From Serratia liquefaciens (lineage in GTDB: Bacteria > Pseudomonadota > Gammaproteobacteria > Enterobacterales > Enterobacteriaceae): a stretch of DNA of 64,000 nucleotides. The notes under the pieces were generated by a model. It was not told where the DNA came from. It saw only the letters and a list, made by a program, of their open reading frames with translations, and made no database searches. A program made the translations under genes and the position numbers. Positions within the stretch are counted from its first letter, which is position 1. The number at the start of each line of letters is the position of its first letter. Positions 7,640-16,599 of the stretch are shown piece after piece. The stretch is from NCBI RefSeq assembly GCF_027594825.1, contig NZ_CP088930.1, forward strand, positions 4,463,019 to 4,527,018, read 5' to 3'.

Positions 7640-9511
7640 TTAAAAGGCAAAGCAAGAACAACCGAATGCGCCCCAAAAGGCATGGTCGTCTGAAACAGGA
7701 ATGCTGGAACGGCGGGCGACGTCATGTTGATGCGCGTGCACGCCACAAGGGCCGCAACACTGGTGCGCCTGGCTCAGCACCCCGACTCGGGTCGCGGCTG
7801 AAGGGGGAGCAGAGCGATAATGCCCCGGCACCTGCGTTACCGGCGACCAGTCCGGCAGCACCGGGATTGCCGGCGGCGCCAGCGGTGAGAAACTACCGGC
7901 GGCGTAAACCACCTTGCCGTCCACCACCGTCATCACCGATTCAATCCCCTTGATCTGCTCCTCGGGGATGCTGAAATAATCCTGCGACAGCACGGCCAAA
8001 TCGGCCAACTGACCGACCTTAATCTGCCCTTTCTTACCCTGTTCGGTTGAGAACCAGGCGCTGCCCTGGGTCCACAGCATCAGTGCCGTTTCGCGATCCA
8101 AGCGCGCACTGTCGTCGTACATCGCCATACCGCCAACGGTACGGCCGGACACCAGCCAATACAGCGCCGTCCACGGGTTATAACTGGCCACGCGGGTGGC
8201 GTCGGTGCCTAACCCAACCGGCAGTTCGGCCGCCAGCATTTTCGCGACCGGAGGCGTCTGTCCGGTGGCTTCTTTGCCGTAGCGTTCGGCAAAATACTCC
8301 CCCTGAAACGCCATTCGGTGCTGCACGGCAATGCCACCGCCCAGGGCTTTCACCCGTTCGATATTGCGTTCGGAGATGGTTTCCGCGTGGTCGAAGATCC
8401 AGTGCAGGCCGTTGAAGGGAATATCGCGGTTCACCTTTTCGAACACGTTCAGCATGCGGCTGATGGACTCGTCGTAGGTGGCATGCAGACGGAATGGCCA
8501 GCGGTGCTCGACCAGATGACGTACCACGCGCTCGAGCTCGTCCTCCGTCCCTTCCGGCAGATCCGGACGCGGCTGGAGGAAATCCTCGAAGTCGGCGGCG
8601 GAGAATACCAACATCTCGCCGGCACCGTTATGACGGTAAAAATCGGTACCCTGGCCCGGTTTCAGCATGTCGGTCCACAGTTGGAAATCTTCCAGCTCCT
8701 GCTTCGGTCGCTGGGTGAACAGGTTATAGGCGATACGCAGAGTCAGCTGTTTCTTCTCGTGCAGCTCGGAAATCACCTGATAGTCATCGGGATAATTCTG
8801 GAAGCCGCCGCCGGCGTCGATGGCGCTGGTCAGGCCAAGGCGATTGAGCTCGCGCATAAACTGGCGGGTGGAATTGACCTGTTGCTCAAGCGGCAGCTTT
8901 GGCCCTTTGGCCAGCGTGGCATACAGGATCATGGCATTGGGCTTGGCAATCAGCATTCCGGTTGGGTTGCCGTTGCCATCGCGCTGGATCTCGCCCCCCG
9001 GCGGGTTTGGCGTATCTTTGGTGTAGCCCACCACTTTCAGCGCCGCTCGGTTGAGTAAAGCGCGATCGTACAGGTGCAGAATAAACACCGGGGTATCCGG
9101 CGCCGCCTGATTGATTTCGTCCAGCGTCGGCATCCGCCGCTCTGCGAACTGGAATTCGGTCCAGCCGCCGACCACCCGCACCCATTGTGGACTGGGGGTG
9201 CGCAGCGCCTGCTCTTTCAGCATGCGCAGCGCGTCGGCCAACGACGGCACGCCTTCCCAACGCAGCTCAAGATTGTAGTTCAGACCGCCGCGTATCAGGT
9301 GCAGGTGCGAGTCGTTAAGGCCGGGGACGGCGGTGTGACCGTGCAGGTCAATCACCTGGGTTTCAGGCCCTGCGTGCTGCATAACGTCGTTTTCACTGCC
9401 GACGGCGAGGAATTTACCGTCGCGGATAGCGACCGCCTGAGCGGTTGGCGCCTCGCGATCGACAGTGTGAAATTTACCGTTGGTGATAATCAGGGAAGCG
9501 GTGTTAGTCAT
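7640..9511 (-). CDS. YtcJ-like metal-dependent amidohydrolase with Cys-rich tail
   Basis: A 623-residue amidohydrolase of the amidohydrolase-3 group. The metal-binding HLH is at residues 69-71 in GLNDSHLHL; later motifs include HWIFDHAET and the catalytic aspartate region GLGTDATRV. Family members hydrolyse C-N bonds; no substrate can be assigned. After the usual beta-sandwich end (SVMTVVDGKVVYAAG) comes a tail of about 80 residues containing CCGPCGVHAHQH and ending in GCSCFAF, which could bind metal. GGAGAACGTT precedes the ATG. It is 21 bases downstream of the ABM-domain gene in the same direction. Confidence 0.87.
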   Translation of the reverse strand: MTNTASLIITNGKFHTVDREAPTAQAVAIRDGKFLAVGSENDVMQHAGPETQVIDLHGHTAVPGLNDSHLHLIRGGLNYNLELRWEGVPSLADALRMLKEQALRTPSPQWVRVVGGWTEFQFAERRMPTLDEINQAAPDTPVFILHLYDRALLNRAALKVVGYTKDTPNPPGGEIQRDGNGNPTGMLIAKPNAMILYATLAKGPKLPLEQQVNSTRQFMRELNRLGLTSAIDAGGGFQNYPDDYQVISELHEKKQLTLRIAYNLFTQRPKQELEDFQLWTDMLKPGQGTDFYRHNGAGEMLVFSAADFEDFLQPRPDLPEGTEDELERVVRHLVEHRWPFRLHATYDESISRMLNVFEKVNRDIPFNGLHWIFDHAETISERNIERVKALGGGIAVQHRMAFQGEYFAERYGKEATGQTPPVAKMLAAELPVGLGTDATRVASYNPWTALYWLVSGRTVGGMAMYDDSARLDRETALMLWTQGSAWFSTEQGKKGQIKVGQLADLAVLSQDYFSIPEEQIKGIESVMTVVDGKVVYAAGSFSPLAPPAIPVLPDWSPVTQVPGHYRSAPPSAATRVGVLSQAHQCCGPCGVHAHQHDVARRSSIPVSDDHAFWGAFGCSCFAF

Positions 9512-9532
9512 AACGTTCTCCAGGCAGGCCGC

Positions 9533-10078
9533 CTAACGGCGGGTGAGCCATTGATGAAATAGACGAGTCACTATTGGCATCCAGAGGTAAACCACCAGGG
9601 CGACTACGGTGGCGTCATTGAGAAAATGGCCGGCCAGCGTGCCGTTCAACGGTGGCCACAGTTTGCCCCAGACCCAAGGCACCAAGTTGGTGGATGGGAA
9701 AATCACCAGCAGGGTGATCAAAAACTGTTTCCACTGGGCGGGTTGGCGGGTATTGGCGCTCGGCGGCGTGAACCAGAATTCTGCACCGGGCCGAATTTCA
9801 ATGCTGTCGCTCTCCAGCAGCAGCGGTGAAACCTCCTCGACGTAGCGTTTGCGCAGCGGTGAGTTAACCCACTGGGACAGATTGTCGAGGTTGTCAAAAC
9901 GGACCAGTACGGTGTAGGCCTGTTCGTTGCCGCTGGGGCGGATCACGTTAACGCCCAGATGCCCGGTAAAGTTGGCGGCTTCGGGCATAATGCGTTTCAG
10001 CCAGGCCTCATAGGCCGCTTCCTGCCCAGGCGCCAAACGATGAGTGATGACTAACGTGACATGCTGCGGATGGGCCAT
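9533..10078 (-). CDS. ABM-domain protein with C-terminal membrane segments
   Basis: A 181-residue protein. Residues 1 to about 105 form an antibiotic-biosynthesis-monooxygenase (ABM) type ferredoxin fold. The C-terminal part has two hydrophobic stretches (FLITLLVIFPSTNLVPWVW and VVALVVYLWMPIV) predicted to span the inner membrane. This ABM-plus-two-helix layout is common in bacteria but poorly characterised. It lies between the isochorismatase-like gene and the amidohydrolase, all on the same strand, with a terminator separating it from the former. Confidence 0.8.
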   Translation of the reverse strand: MAHPQHVTLVITHRLAPGQEAAYEAWLKRIMPEAANFTGHLGVNVIRPSGNEQAYTVLVRFDNLDNLSQWVNSPLRKRYVEEVSPLLLESDSIEIRPGAEFWFTPPSANTRQPAQWKQFLITLLVIFPSTNLVPWVWGKLWPPLNGTLAGHFLNDATVVALVVYLWMPIVTRLFHQWLTRR

Positions 10079-10095
10079 AGCACCGACTCCAGAAA

Positions 10096-10119
10096 AACCC
10101 CGGCGATAAGGCCGGGGTT
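10096..10119 (-). terminator. rho-independent terminator after the isochorismatase-like gene
   Basis: AACCCCGGC / GCCGGGGTT with a 6-base loop. Read on the minus strand it is followed by TTTTTCT, so transcription of the isochorismatase-like gene should largely stop here before the ABM gene. Confidence 0.8.
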
Positions 10120-10124
10120 AAGGT

Positions 10125-10769
10125 TTATTTTGCCACTCGTGCCGGAGCGTGATGCACCATGGTGTAAGCGTAGTCAACGCCCATGCCGTAAGCACCGCTG
10201 TGTTCGCGTACCAGTTCCATAACCGCGTCGTAAGTCTCTTTACGTGCCCAGTCGCGTTGATACTCCAACAGCACCTGCTGCCAGGTGACCGGGATGGCGC
10301 CGGCCTGCACCATGCGGTCGATAGAACGCTCATGCGCATCCACAGAGGTGCCGCCGGAAGTGTCGGTGACCACGTAAACTTCATAGCCTGCCTCGAGCGC
10401 CATCAGCGCCGGAAAAGTCAGACACACTTCGGTCCACAGCGCGGAAATCACCAGTTTTTTGCGACCGGTAGCTTCAACGGCTTTTACGAAGGCCGCATCT
10501 TCCCAGGAGTTCATTGAAGTGCGTTCAATCGGGGTGATTTCAGGGTGAACCGCCAGCAGTTCTGGCCAGATATAGCCGCTGAAGCTTTCGGTTTCAACCG
10601 AGGTGAAAAGGGTGGGCACATTGAAAATCTTGCCGGCTTTCGCCAGACCGACCACGTTGTTTTTCAGCTGCTGGCGATCAATATTGGCCACGCCAAAAGA
10701 CATTTGCGGTTGGTGGTCAATAAAAATTAGCGCAGAGTTGTCTTTGTCAAGTAATTGAAATTTAGACAT
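10125..10769 (-). CDS. isochorismatase-family hydrolase (YcaC-like)
   Basis: A 214-residue cysteine hydrolase with Asp18 (IFIDHQPQM) and the nucleophile Cys116 (LWTEVCLTFP) of the isochorismatase fold. The central region resembles YcaC. GGAAGG precedes the ATG. Substrates in this superfamily include isochorismate, nicotinamide and carbamates, and YcaC-type members often have none assigned. It is divergent from a LysR gene, the probable regulator, and upstream of the ABM and amidohydrolase genes, from which it is separated by a terminator. Confidence 0.86.
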   Translation of the reverse strand: MSKFQLLDKDNSALIFIDHQPQMSFGVANIDRQQLKNNVVGLAKAGKIFNVPTLFTSVETESFSGYIWPELLAVHPEITPIERTSMNSWEDAAFVKAVEATGRKKLVISALWTEVCLTFPALMALEAGYEVYVVTDTSGGTSVDAHERSIDRMVQAGAIPVTWQQVLLEYQRDWARKETYDAVMELVREHSGAYGMGVDYAYTMVHHAPARVAK

Positions 10770-10910
10770 GATTTACCTTCCCAGTAGGACTTCGGTTTAA
10801 CAACGGGTGAATGTAACGCCGATAAACCGCATGGTAGGCAGGGGCTGATTTCAAAGATAGCGCAGAATTTTTGCCGTCTTGTTGAGTTTTTTTATACACG
10901 GAGGGGAGCG

Positions 10911-11819
10911 ATGAGATTAAACCTGGAAGCATTACTGATTTTGGATGCGCTTGACCGGCACGGATCCTTTGCGGCCGCGGCCGCCGTGCTGTTTAAAACG
11001 CCGTCTGCGCTGAGCTACATGGTGCAAAAACTGGAGAACGATCTCGATATTACCCTGCTGGACCGCTCCGGGCATCGGGCGAAATTTACCGATACCGGCA
11101 AGCTGATGCTGGAAAAGGGCCGGGTGCTGTTGCGCGCGGCGCAGGATTTGGAGCAGCAGGCACGCTATGTGGAAAATGGCTGGGAAAGCGAAATTACGCT
11201 TGGCATCGATGCTTCATTTCCCTTTGAACGTCTGTTGCCGCTGATTGAAGAGTTTTATCAGCAGAATCACCATACCCGGCTGCGCTTTAGTCATGAGGTG
11301 CTGGCGGGATCCTGGGAGTCGCTGGTTTACGGCTGTGCGGATATTATTGTTGGTGCGATTTGTGAACCCCCGTCGCGGGTAGGCTATGCTTTTAGTCAGT
11401 TGGGGCGGCTGGACTACGTGTTCGCCGTCGCGTCGCAACACCCCCTGGCGATGATGACTGAACCCTTGCCGAAGGCGGAGATCCGCCAGCATCGAGCCGT
11501 GGTGGTGCGCGATACCTCAAGGGTGAATGCACCGCAGAACCTGAATATCCTTGAGGAGCAGGACACCTTGACGGTATTCGGCTTTGACGCCAAGTTGCGG
11601 GCGCAACTCAGCGGTCTAGGCTGTGGTTATTTGCCGCGCTATCTGGCCGAACCTTACCTGAAAAGTGGGGAACTGGTAGCGAAAAATGTTGAATCGGAGC
11701 GCTGCAGCGATGTCGCCTATTTTGGCTGGCGTGAGAATAACGCCGGCCTGGCGTCCAAATGGTGGCGTGAACGCTTGCAGCAGTGTGCCGATGCCGGGAG
11801 CCTGTACCCGGCATCTTGA
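10911..11819 (+). CDS. LysR-family transcriptional regulator
   Basis: A 302-residue LysR protein: N-terminal winged helix (residues 1-60, with the recognition helix near TPSALSYMVQKLE) and a periplasmic-binding-protein-like effector domain. It is transcribed away from the isochorismatase-like gene across 141 bases, the typical LysR arrangement, so it probably controls that gene and perhaps the following ABM and amidohydrolase genes. GGAGGGGAG precedes the ATG. The effector is unknown. Confidence 0.88.
   Translation: MRLNLEALLILDALDRHGSFAAAAAVLFKTPSALSYMVQKLENDLDITLLDRSGHRAKFTDTGKLMLEKGRVLLRAAQDLEQQARYVENGWESEITLGIDASFPFERLLPLIEEFYQQNHHTRLRFSHEVLAGSWESLVYGCADIIVGAICEPPSRVGYAFSQLGRLDYVFAVASQHPLAMMTEPLPKAEIRQHRAVVVRDTSRVNAPQNLNILEEQDTLTVFGFDAKLRAQLSGLGCGYLPRYLAEPYLKSGELVAKNVESERCSDVAYFGWRENNAGLASKWWRERLQQCADAGSLYPAS
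11790..11815 (+). terminator. hairpin at the 3' end of the LysR gene
   Basis: GATGCCGGG / CCCGGCATC, a perfect 9-bp inverted repeat with an 8-base loop. It lies within the last codons of the LysR gene and is followed by a short TTG. It probably acts as a weak terminator before the lipoprotein gene. Confidence 0.45.
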
Positions 11820-11857
11820 TGCCCCGCCTTTGTGCGGTACGACAAGGATGCAGAACG

Positions 11858-12244
11858 ATGAGAACAGGGATGTGGTTATGGGGAGCGCTGCTGCCGTTGC
11901 TGGCTGGCTGCAATACGGACGCGCATAGCGCCGCGGTGGCAGAACCGAAGAGTCAGGTGGTTGCCGGCTCGTCGGCACCGCTTGAACACGGCACGTATCC
12001 GGAAAGAATGCGTCGTGCCATTACGCAAGAAATGCCGACGCCCGGCAAATATAAGTCTCAAACTTGCTCAATCAGCATTCATCTGTTGCCGGACGGTTCA
12101 TTGAAGGATTTCAAGGTGCTGGAGGGCGATGCAGAGTTATGCGCAGCGGCGAGCCAGGCAGTACAGCGGGCCAAACTGCCGAAAATATCCAGTCAGACCG
12201 AATACGCCTTATTCAACAGCTCGGTGCTGGATTTTGTGCCCTGA
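11858..12244 (+). CDS. lipoprotein with TolA C-terminal-like domain
   Basis: A 128-residue predicted lipoprotein. A short signal peptide ends in the lipobox LLAGC (Cys17), so the mature protein should be lipid-anchored. After an Ala/Glu-rich linker, residues about 50-128 resemble TolA domain III: two conserved cysteines (QTCSISI and DAELCAAAS), the ISIHLLPDGSLKDFKVLEG strands and the VLDFVP end compare with TolA's LDFKP end. TolA domain III binds Pal/TolB-side partners, colicins and phage g3p; here it is detached from any TolQRA operon. The start ATG 11858 has AAGGA upstream. Confidence 0.75.
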   Translation: MRTGMWLWGALLPLLAGCNTDAHSAAVAEPKSQVVAGSSAPLEHGTYPERMRRAITQEMPTPGKYKSQTCSISIHLLPDGSLKDFKVLEGDAELCAAASQAVQRAKLPKISSQTEYALFNSSVLDFVP

Positions 12245-12403
12245 CGTCGGTGACTGACCGCATTGAATGAGCTCGCGAGTGTGCTGGGCATCAAAAGTAC
12301 GGCATAAATAGCTGATTTTTAACTTTGCTTTACCGCTTTCGTTATTTTGAGCGCCTGCGCTGCTCGCAGATACTGAGGAAAATGACCCACAGCGAGCCGC
12401 CGC

Positions 12404-13471
12404 ATGTCCTCAGCCAAAAGCCACAGCCACTATTTACATTCTGCACAACGCCTTTGGATCCAACAGCTTAACCAGCGCTGGTATTGGCGATGCGAGTTAC
12501 CAACCTGGGGCATCATGGCGGCGGTGTACGGCGGCTGGTTTGGCGTGGTGCACTACTGGCAGTCGCTGGGGCCGTGGCTGGGGGGGCCGCTGCTGATTTT
12601 GCTGGCCACCTGGTATATGTCGTTGCAGCATGAGCTGATCCACGGCCATCCGACGCGTTGGCCTCGTATCAATCAACTCTTTGGCCTGCTGCCGCTGGCG
12701 GTGTGGTATCCCTATGGCCTGTATCGAGATTCGCACATTCAGCACCACCGCAATGAGCATTTAACCGACCCGCATGAAGATCCGGAAAGTTATTACTTCA
12801 GCCTGGCGCAGTGGCAGCGCTTTCCCAGACTGTTTCCGCTGTTGGCCAAAGTGCGCAATACGCTGTTCGGGCGGATTGTATTCGGTCCGGCGCTGGATAT
12901 CGTCGCGACGGGGGTTAATGCGCTGAAAGCGATTGCCGCCGGTGAACTGCGCACGTTGGTGATGTGGTTGGTGCATCTGCTGCTGCTGGCGGCAGTGCTG
13001 GTTTGGCTGAAGCAACATGGCATTGGGGCGGCGTTTTACCTGTTGGCGATCGGCTATCCAGCGCTGGCGCTGACCAAGGTAAGATCGTTTTTTGAGCACC
13101 GCGCCGTTGAAGCTCCTCAGGCACGTTCTATTATTAATGAGGCGGCTTGGCCGTGGCGGCTGCTGTTTCTCAATCTGAACTATCATTTAGTTCACCATGA
13201 TCTCCCCGGCTTGCCGTGGTACGGTTTAAGGCAGGTGTATCTGGCGGAGCGCAGTGCCTACCAGCAGCGCAGCCAGGGATTTGTGGTTCAGGGCTATGGC
13301 CAATGGGTCAGCGAATACGCCTTTACCCCGGTCGCCGTTGAGATTCATCCGTTTAACGCCGGCGAGCCGCTAAAGGAAGTTCAGGGCGAAACCGAAGCCT
13401 GGCCGGCGGAGACTTTTATCGTGCGATGGAAACGCGCGTCTCAGGATTTTCCAATCGATCTGGCCAAATAG
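12404..13471 (+). CDS. membrane fatty acid desaturase family protein
   Basis: A 355-residue integral membrane di-iron protein with the three histidine boxes of the family: HELIHGH (76-82), HIQHHRNEH (111-119) and NYHLVHHDLPG (260-270), plus FEHR near 232. Four to six hydrophobic segments are visible between them. The family introduces double bonds or hydroxyl groups into acyl or related chains; the substrate here is unknown. It ends only 29 bases before osmF on the same strand, so read-through into the ABC operon is possible. Confidence 0.85.
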   Translation: MSSAKSHSHYLHSAQRLWIQQLNQRWYWRCELPTWGIMAAVYGGWFGVVHYWQSLGPWLGGPLLILLATWYMSLQHELIHGHPTRWPRINQLFGLLPLAVWYPYGLYRDSHIQHHRNEHLTDPHEDPESYYFSLAQWQRFPRLFPLLAKVRNTLFGRIVFGPALDIVATGVNALKAIAAGELRTLVMWLVHLLLLAAVLVWLKQHGIGAAFYLLAIGYPALALTKVRSFFEHRAVEAPQARSIINEAAWPWRLLFLNLNYHLVHHDLPGLPWYGLRQVYLAERSAYQQRSQGFVVQGYGQWVSEYAFTPVAVEIHPFNAGEPLKEVQGETEAWPAETFIVRWKRASQDFPIDLAK

Positions 13472-13500
13472 CCGGAAAATACACAACAAGAGGAAAAAGT

Positions 13501-14433
13501 ATGGCAATCACCCCATTACGTGGTCGCGTTTTCGCTTTGGCACTGGGTTTACTTGCTGCGAGCATCGGCGTGGCGCAGGCGGCCGATACGGTGCGCGTGG
13601 GCTCAAAAATCGATACCGAAGGCTCGCTGCTGGGCAACATTATCGTGCAGGTGCTGGAGTCCAACGGCATCAAAACCACCAACAAATTACAGCTCGGTAC
13701 CACCAAGGTACTGCGCGGGGCGATCACCTCCGGCGAGATTGACATTTACCCGGAATACACCGGCAACGGCGCATTTTTCTTCTCCGATGAAAAAGACCCG
13801 GCGTGGAAGAACGCCCAGGCCGGTTTTGAGAAGGTCAAAAAACTCGATTACGACAAGAACAAGATTGTCTGGCTGGATGCTTCGCCGGCCAACAATACCT
13901 GGACTATCGCCATCCGTCAGGACGTGGCGGACGCCAACCACCTGAAGACGCTGGCCGATCTGGGTAAATGGATCAACGGCGGCGGCAAGTTCAAACTGGC
14001 GGCTTCGGCGGAATTTATCGAACGCCCGGACGCGCTGCCGGCATTCCAGAATGCCTATGGCTTTAAGCTGAACCAGGATCAGCTGCTGTCGCTGGCCGGA
14101 GGGGACACGGCGGTGACCATCAAAGCGGCGGCGGAGCAAACCTCCGGCGTGAACGCGGCCATGGCTTACGGCACCGATGGCCCAGTGGCGGCACTGGGGC
14201 TGCAAACGCTGGAAGACCCAAAAGGGGTGCAGCCGATTTACGCACCGGCACCGATCATTCGTGAGGCCGCGCTGAAACAGCACTCCAATATCGCCGAACT
14301 GTTGAAGCCGGTCTTTGCAACGCTGGACGGCCCGACGCTGCAAAAACTCAATGCGCAGATCGCGGTGGAAGGTCAGGATGCCAAACAGGTTGCGGCCGCT
14401 TATCTGAAAGAAAAAGGATTGGTTAAGGGATAG
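13501..14433 (+). CDS. osmF: OsmF/YehZ-type periplasmic binding protein
   Basis: A 310-residue substrate-binding protein of the glycine betaine/choline (OpuAC) type. A signal peptide with cleavage after VAQA (residue 27) is clear, so it acts in the periplasm. The following genes keep the E. coli order yehZ-yehY-yehX-yehW. E. coli OsmF binds glycine betaine with low affinity and is RpoS/osmotically controlled. AGAGGAAAAAG precedes the ATG. An 11-bp stem-loop between this gene and yehY may make the binding protein more abundant than the membrane parts. Confidence 0.9.
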   Translation: MAITPLRGRVFALALGLLAASIGVAQAADTVRVGSKIDTEGSLLGNIIVQVLESNGIKTTNKLQLGTTKVLRGAITSGEIDIYPEYTGNGAFFFSDEKDPAWKNAQAGFEKVKKLDYDKNKIVWLDASPANNTWTIAIRQDVADANHLKTLADLGKWINGGGKFKLAASAEFIERPDALPAFQNAYGFKLNQDQLLSLAGGDTAVTIKAAAEQTSGVNAAMAYGTDGPVAALGLQTLEDPKGVQPIYAPAPIIREAALKQHSNIAELLKPVFATLDGPTLQKLNAQIAVEGQDAKQVAAAYLKEKGLVKG

Positions 14434-14441
14434 CGCTGATG

Positions 14442-14470
14442 CTCCCTCTCTCTCAATGGGAGAGAGGGAG
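14442..14470 (+). terminator. intercistronic stem-loop osmF-yehY
   Basis: CTCCCTCTCTC (14442-14452) and GAGAGAGGGAG (14460-14470) pair perfectly around a 7-base loop. There is no T-run, so it is more likely an mRNA-stabilising or attenuating element than a full terminator. Confidence 0.6.
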
Positions 14471-14506
14471 AACAGGGCCCATTGACTATGGAGCCGGAGA
14501 GTTTCT

Positions 14507-15667
14507 TTGATTATTGCCGTAAAAAACCGCGTATTACTGACGCTGCTTGTTCTGTTGCTGCTGGCCGCATTTGGCCTGCCGTTCCTCAGCTATGCCCCCA
14601 ACCGCCTGCTGTCGGGCAAGAGCATTTCCCTGATTTCCCTGCTGCACGGCCCGGCGCTGTGGCTATTGGCCCCTCTGTTGGTGCTGGCAGTGCTTAGCCT
14701 ATTGGCCCCGCTCAGGCGCAATGCGTTTTTGACCGCGCTGGCCGGGTCGGCGTTGCTGGCGCTGATCTTCTGGTTGAGCGGTCATGCCGCCCAGCAGCTG
14801 GCGCAGGAAGGTTCCAAACTGGCGCGTACCTCCTGGGGCAGCGGTTGCTGGCTGATGCTGGCGCTGAGCCTGCTGATGGCTGCGGGTGCCATCACCCGCA
14901 TTACGTCTTCGCATTTATGGCGCATGCTCGGCAACCTGCTGGTAATAGTGCCTGCGCTGGCGCTGCTGTTCGGTCATCAGTTGGATCAGCTTTCGCTGCT
15001 GAAAGAGTATTACAACCGGCAAGACGTGTTTGATGCCGCGCTGCTGCAGCACCTGACTATTCTGTTGGCGACGATGGTCCCGGCGCTGCTGATCGGCGTG
15101 CCGCTCGGGGTGCTGTGTTTTCGTTCATCCCGTTTGCAAACCCCGATCTTCTCCACGTTGAACATTATCCAGACCGTGCCGTCAATTGCCCTGTTCGGCC
15201 TGCTGATCGCGCCGTTGGCCGGATTGGCGAAGGCGGTGCCCTGGCTGGCGGAACACGGCGTCAGCGGTATTGGCATGGCGCCGGCGATAGTCGCCCTGGT
15301 GTTGTACGCCCTGTTGCCGCTGGTGCGCAGCGTGGTGGCCGGGTTACAGAGCGTGCCCGCCAGCGTGATCGAATCTGCCAGCGGTATGGGGCTGACGCGC
15401 GGCCAGATTTTCTTTCGCGTCCAGCTGCCGTTGGCCTTGCCGCTGTTTCTGACCGGCGTGCGCATTCTGGCGGTGCAGACCGTCGGCATGGCGGTGGTGG
15501 CCGCGTTGATCGGTGCCGGAGGTTTTGGCGCCATCGTCTTCCAGGGCCTGCTGAGCAGCGCGCTGGATCTGGTGCTGCTGGGCGTGATCCCGGTGATCGT
15601 GATGGCGGTAATCGTCGATTCGCTGTTTAAATTTATGGTTTCAATTTTGGAAGTGTCACGCCGATGA
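14507..15667 (+). CDS. yehY: YehY-type ABC permease
   Basis: A 386-residue inner-membrane permease. The N-terminal half has four to five extra transmembrane segments and includes SYAPNRLLSG, which is recognisable in E. coli YehY; the C-terminal half is the BPD transport domain with the EAA-type loop (ESASGMGLTRGQIFFRVQLPLALP). It starts at a TTG (14507) with GGAGAG six bases upstream. The last four bases overlap yehX (ATGA). It forms the importer with OsmF, YehX and YehW. Confidence 0.9.
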   Translation: MIIAVKNRVLLTLLVLLLLAAFGLPFLSYAPNRLLSGKSISLISLLHGPALWLLAPLLVLAVLSLLAPLRRNAFLTALAGSALLALIFWLSGHAAQQLAQEGSKLARTSWGSGCWLMLALSLLMAAGAITRITSSHLWRMLGNLLVIVPALALLFGHQLDQLSLLKEYYNRQDVFDAALLQHLTILLATMVPALLIGVPLGVLCFRSSRLQTPIFSTLNIIQTVPSIALFGLLIAPLAGLAKAVPWLAEHGVSGIGMAPAIVALVLYALLPLVRSVVAGLQSVPASVIESASGMGLTRGQIFFRVQLPLALPLFLTGVRILAVQTVGMAVVAALIGAGGFGAIVFQGLLSSALDLVLLGVIPVIVMAVIVDSLFKFMVSILEVSRR

Positions 15668-16599
15668 TTCAGTTTAATCAGGTCAGCAAGATTTTTCAGG
15701 GCAAGCCGGCGGTGGACGATCTGACGCTGCAGATTGCCAAGGGTGAATTTGCCGTACTGATCGGCACCTCAGGCTCCGGTAAATCCACCACATTAAAAAT
15801 GATCAACCGGCTGATCGAGCACGATCAGGGCAAAATTTACTTTGCCGATGAAGAGATCCAAAAATTCAAACCGCAGGATCTGCGGCGCCGTATGGGCTAT
15901 GCCATTCAGTCGATAGGCCTGTTTCCGCACTGGACGGTGGAGGAGAACATCGCCACCGTACCGCAATTGCTGAAATGGCCGCGGGCGCGTATTCGCGATC
16001 GGGTGACCGAACTGCTGGAGCTGCTGCACCTGGAGCCGGAACTGTTCCGACACCGTTATCCGCACCAGCTTTCCGGTGGGCAACAGCAACGGGTGGGGGT
16101 GGCGCGCGCGTTGGCAGCCGATCCGGAAGTTTTGTTGATGGACGAACCCTTTGGCGCTCTCGATCCGGTAACGCGCACTGCGCTACAGACGGAGATTGCG
16201 CGTATTCATCATCTCTCCGGGCGCACCATCGTACTGGTGACGCATGACATTGAGGAAGCGCTGGCATTGGCCGATCGCATCGTGTTGCTCGACCAGGGCC
16301 GCATTGTGCAGCAGGGTACGCCGCTGGAGCTGTTGACCGCGCCGGCCAACGATTTTGTGCGCGATTTCTTTGGCCGAAGCGATCGCGGCATCAAACTGCT
16401 GTCTTTAGGCACGGTAGCGGAACGGGTGCGTCCTGGCCATGCGGAGGGCGAGCCGATCGCCGCCGCCATGAACCTGCGTGAGGCGTTGTCGGTGTTTGTG
16501 GCGCGCGGCAGCGAATGCCTGCCGGTGGTGGGGGAGCAAGGAGAGGCACTCGGCGTGCTGCATTTCAACGACCTGATCGCTCAAAAGGCGCTGTCATGA
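15664..16599 (+). CDS. yehX: YehX-type ABC ATPase
   Basis: A 311-residue ATP-binding subunit: Walker [10 protein letters not shown] (about 34-42), Q-loop, signature [15 protein letters not shown], Walker [14 protein letters not shown] and the switch histidine in VLVTHD. The last about 60 residues form a partial CBS-like extension ([26 protein letters not shown]), as in osmoregulated OpuA-type ATPases. It overlaps yehY and yehW by four bases each, so expression is tightly coupled. Confidence 0.92.
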   Translation: MIQFNQVSKIFQGKPAVDDLTLQIAKGEFAVLIGTSGSGKSTTLKMINRLIEHDQGKIYFADEEIQKFKPQDLRRRMGYAIQSIGLFPHWTVEENIATVPQLLKWPRARIRDRVTELLELLHLEPELFRHRYPHQLSGGQQQRVGVARALAADPEVLLMDEPFGALDPVTRTALQTEIARIHHLSGRTIVLVTHDIEEALALADRIVLLDQGRIVQQGTPLELLTAPANDFVRDFFGRSDRGIKLLSLGTVAERVRPGHAEGEPIAAAMNLREALSVFVARGSECLPVVGEQGEALGVLHFNDLIAQKALS

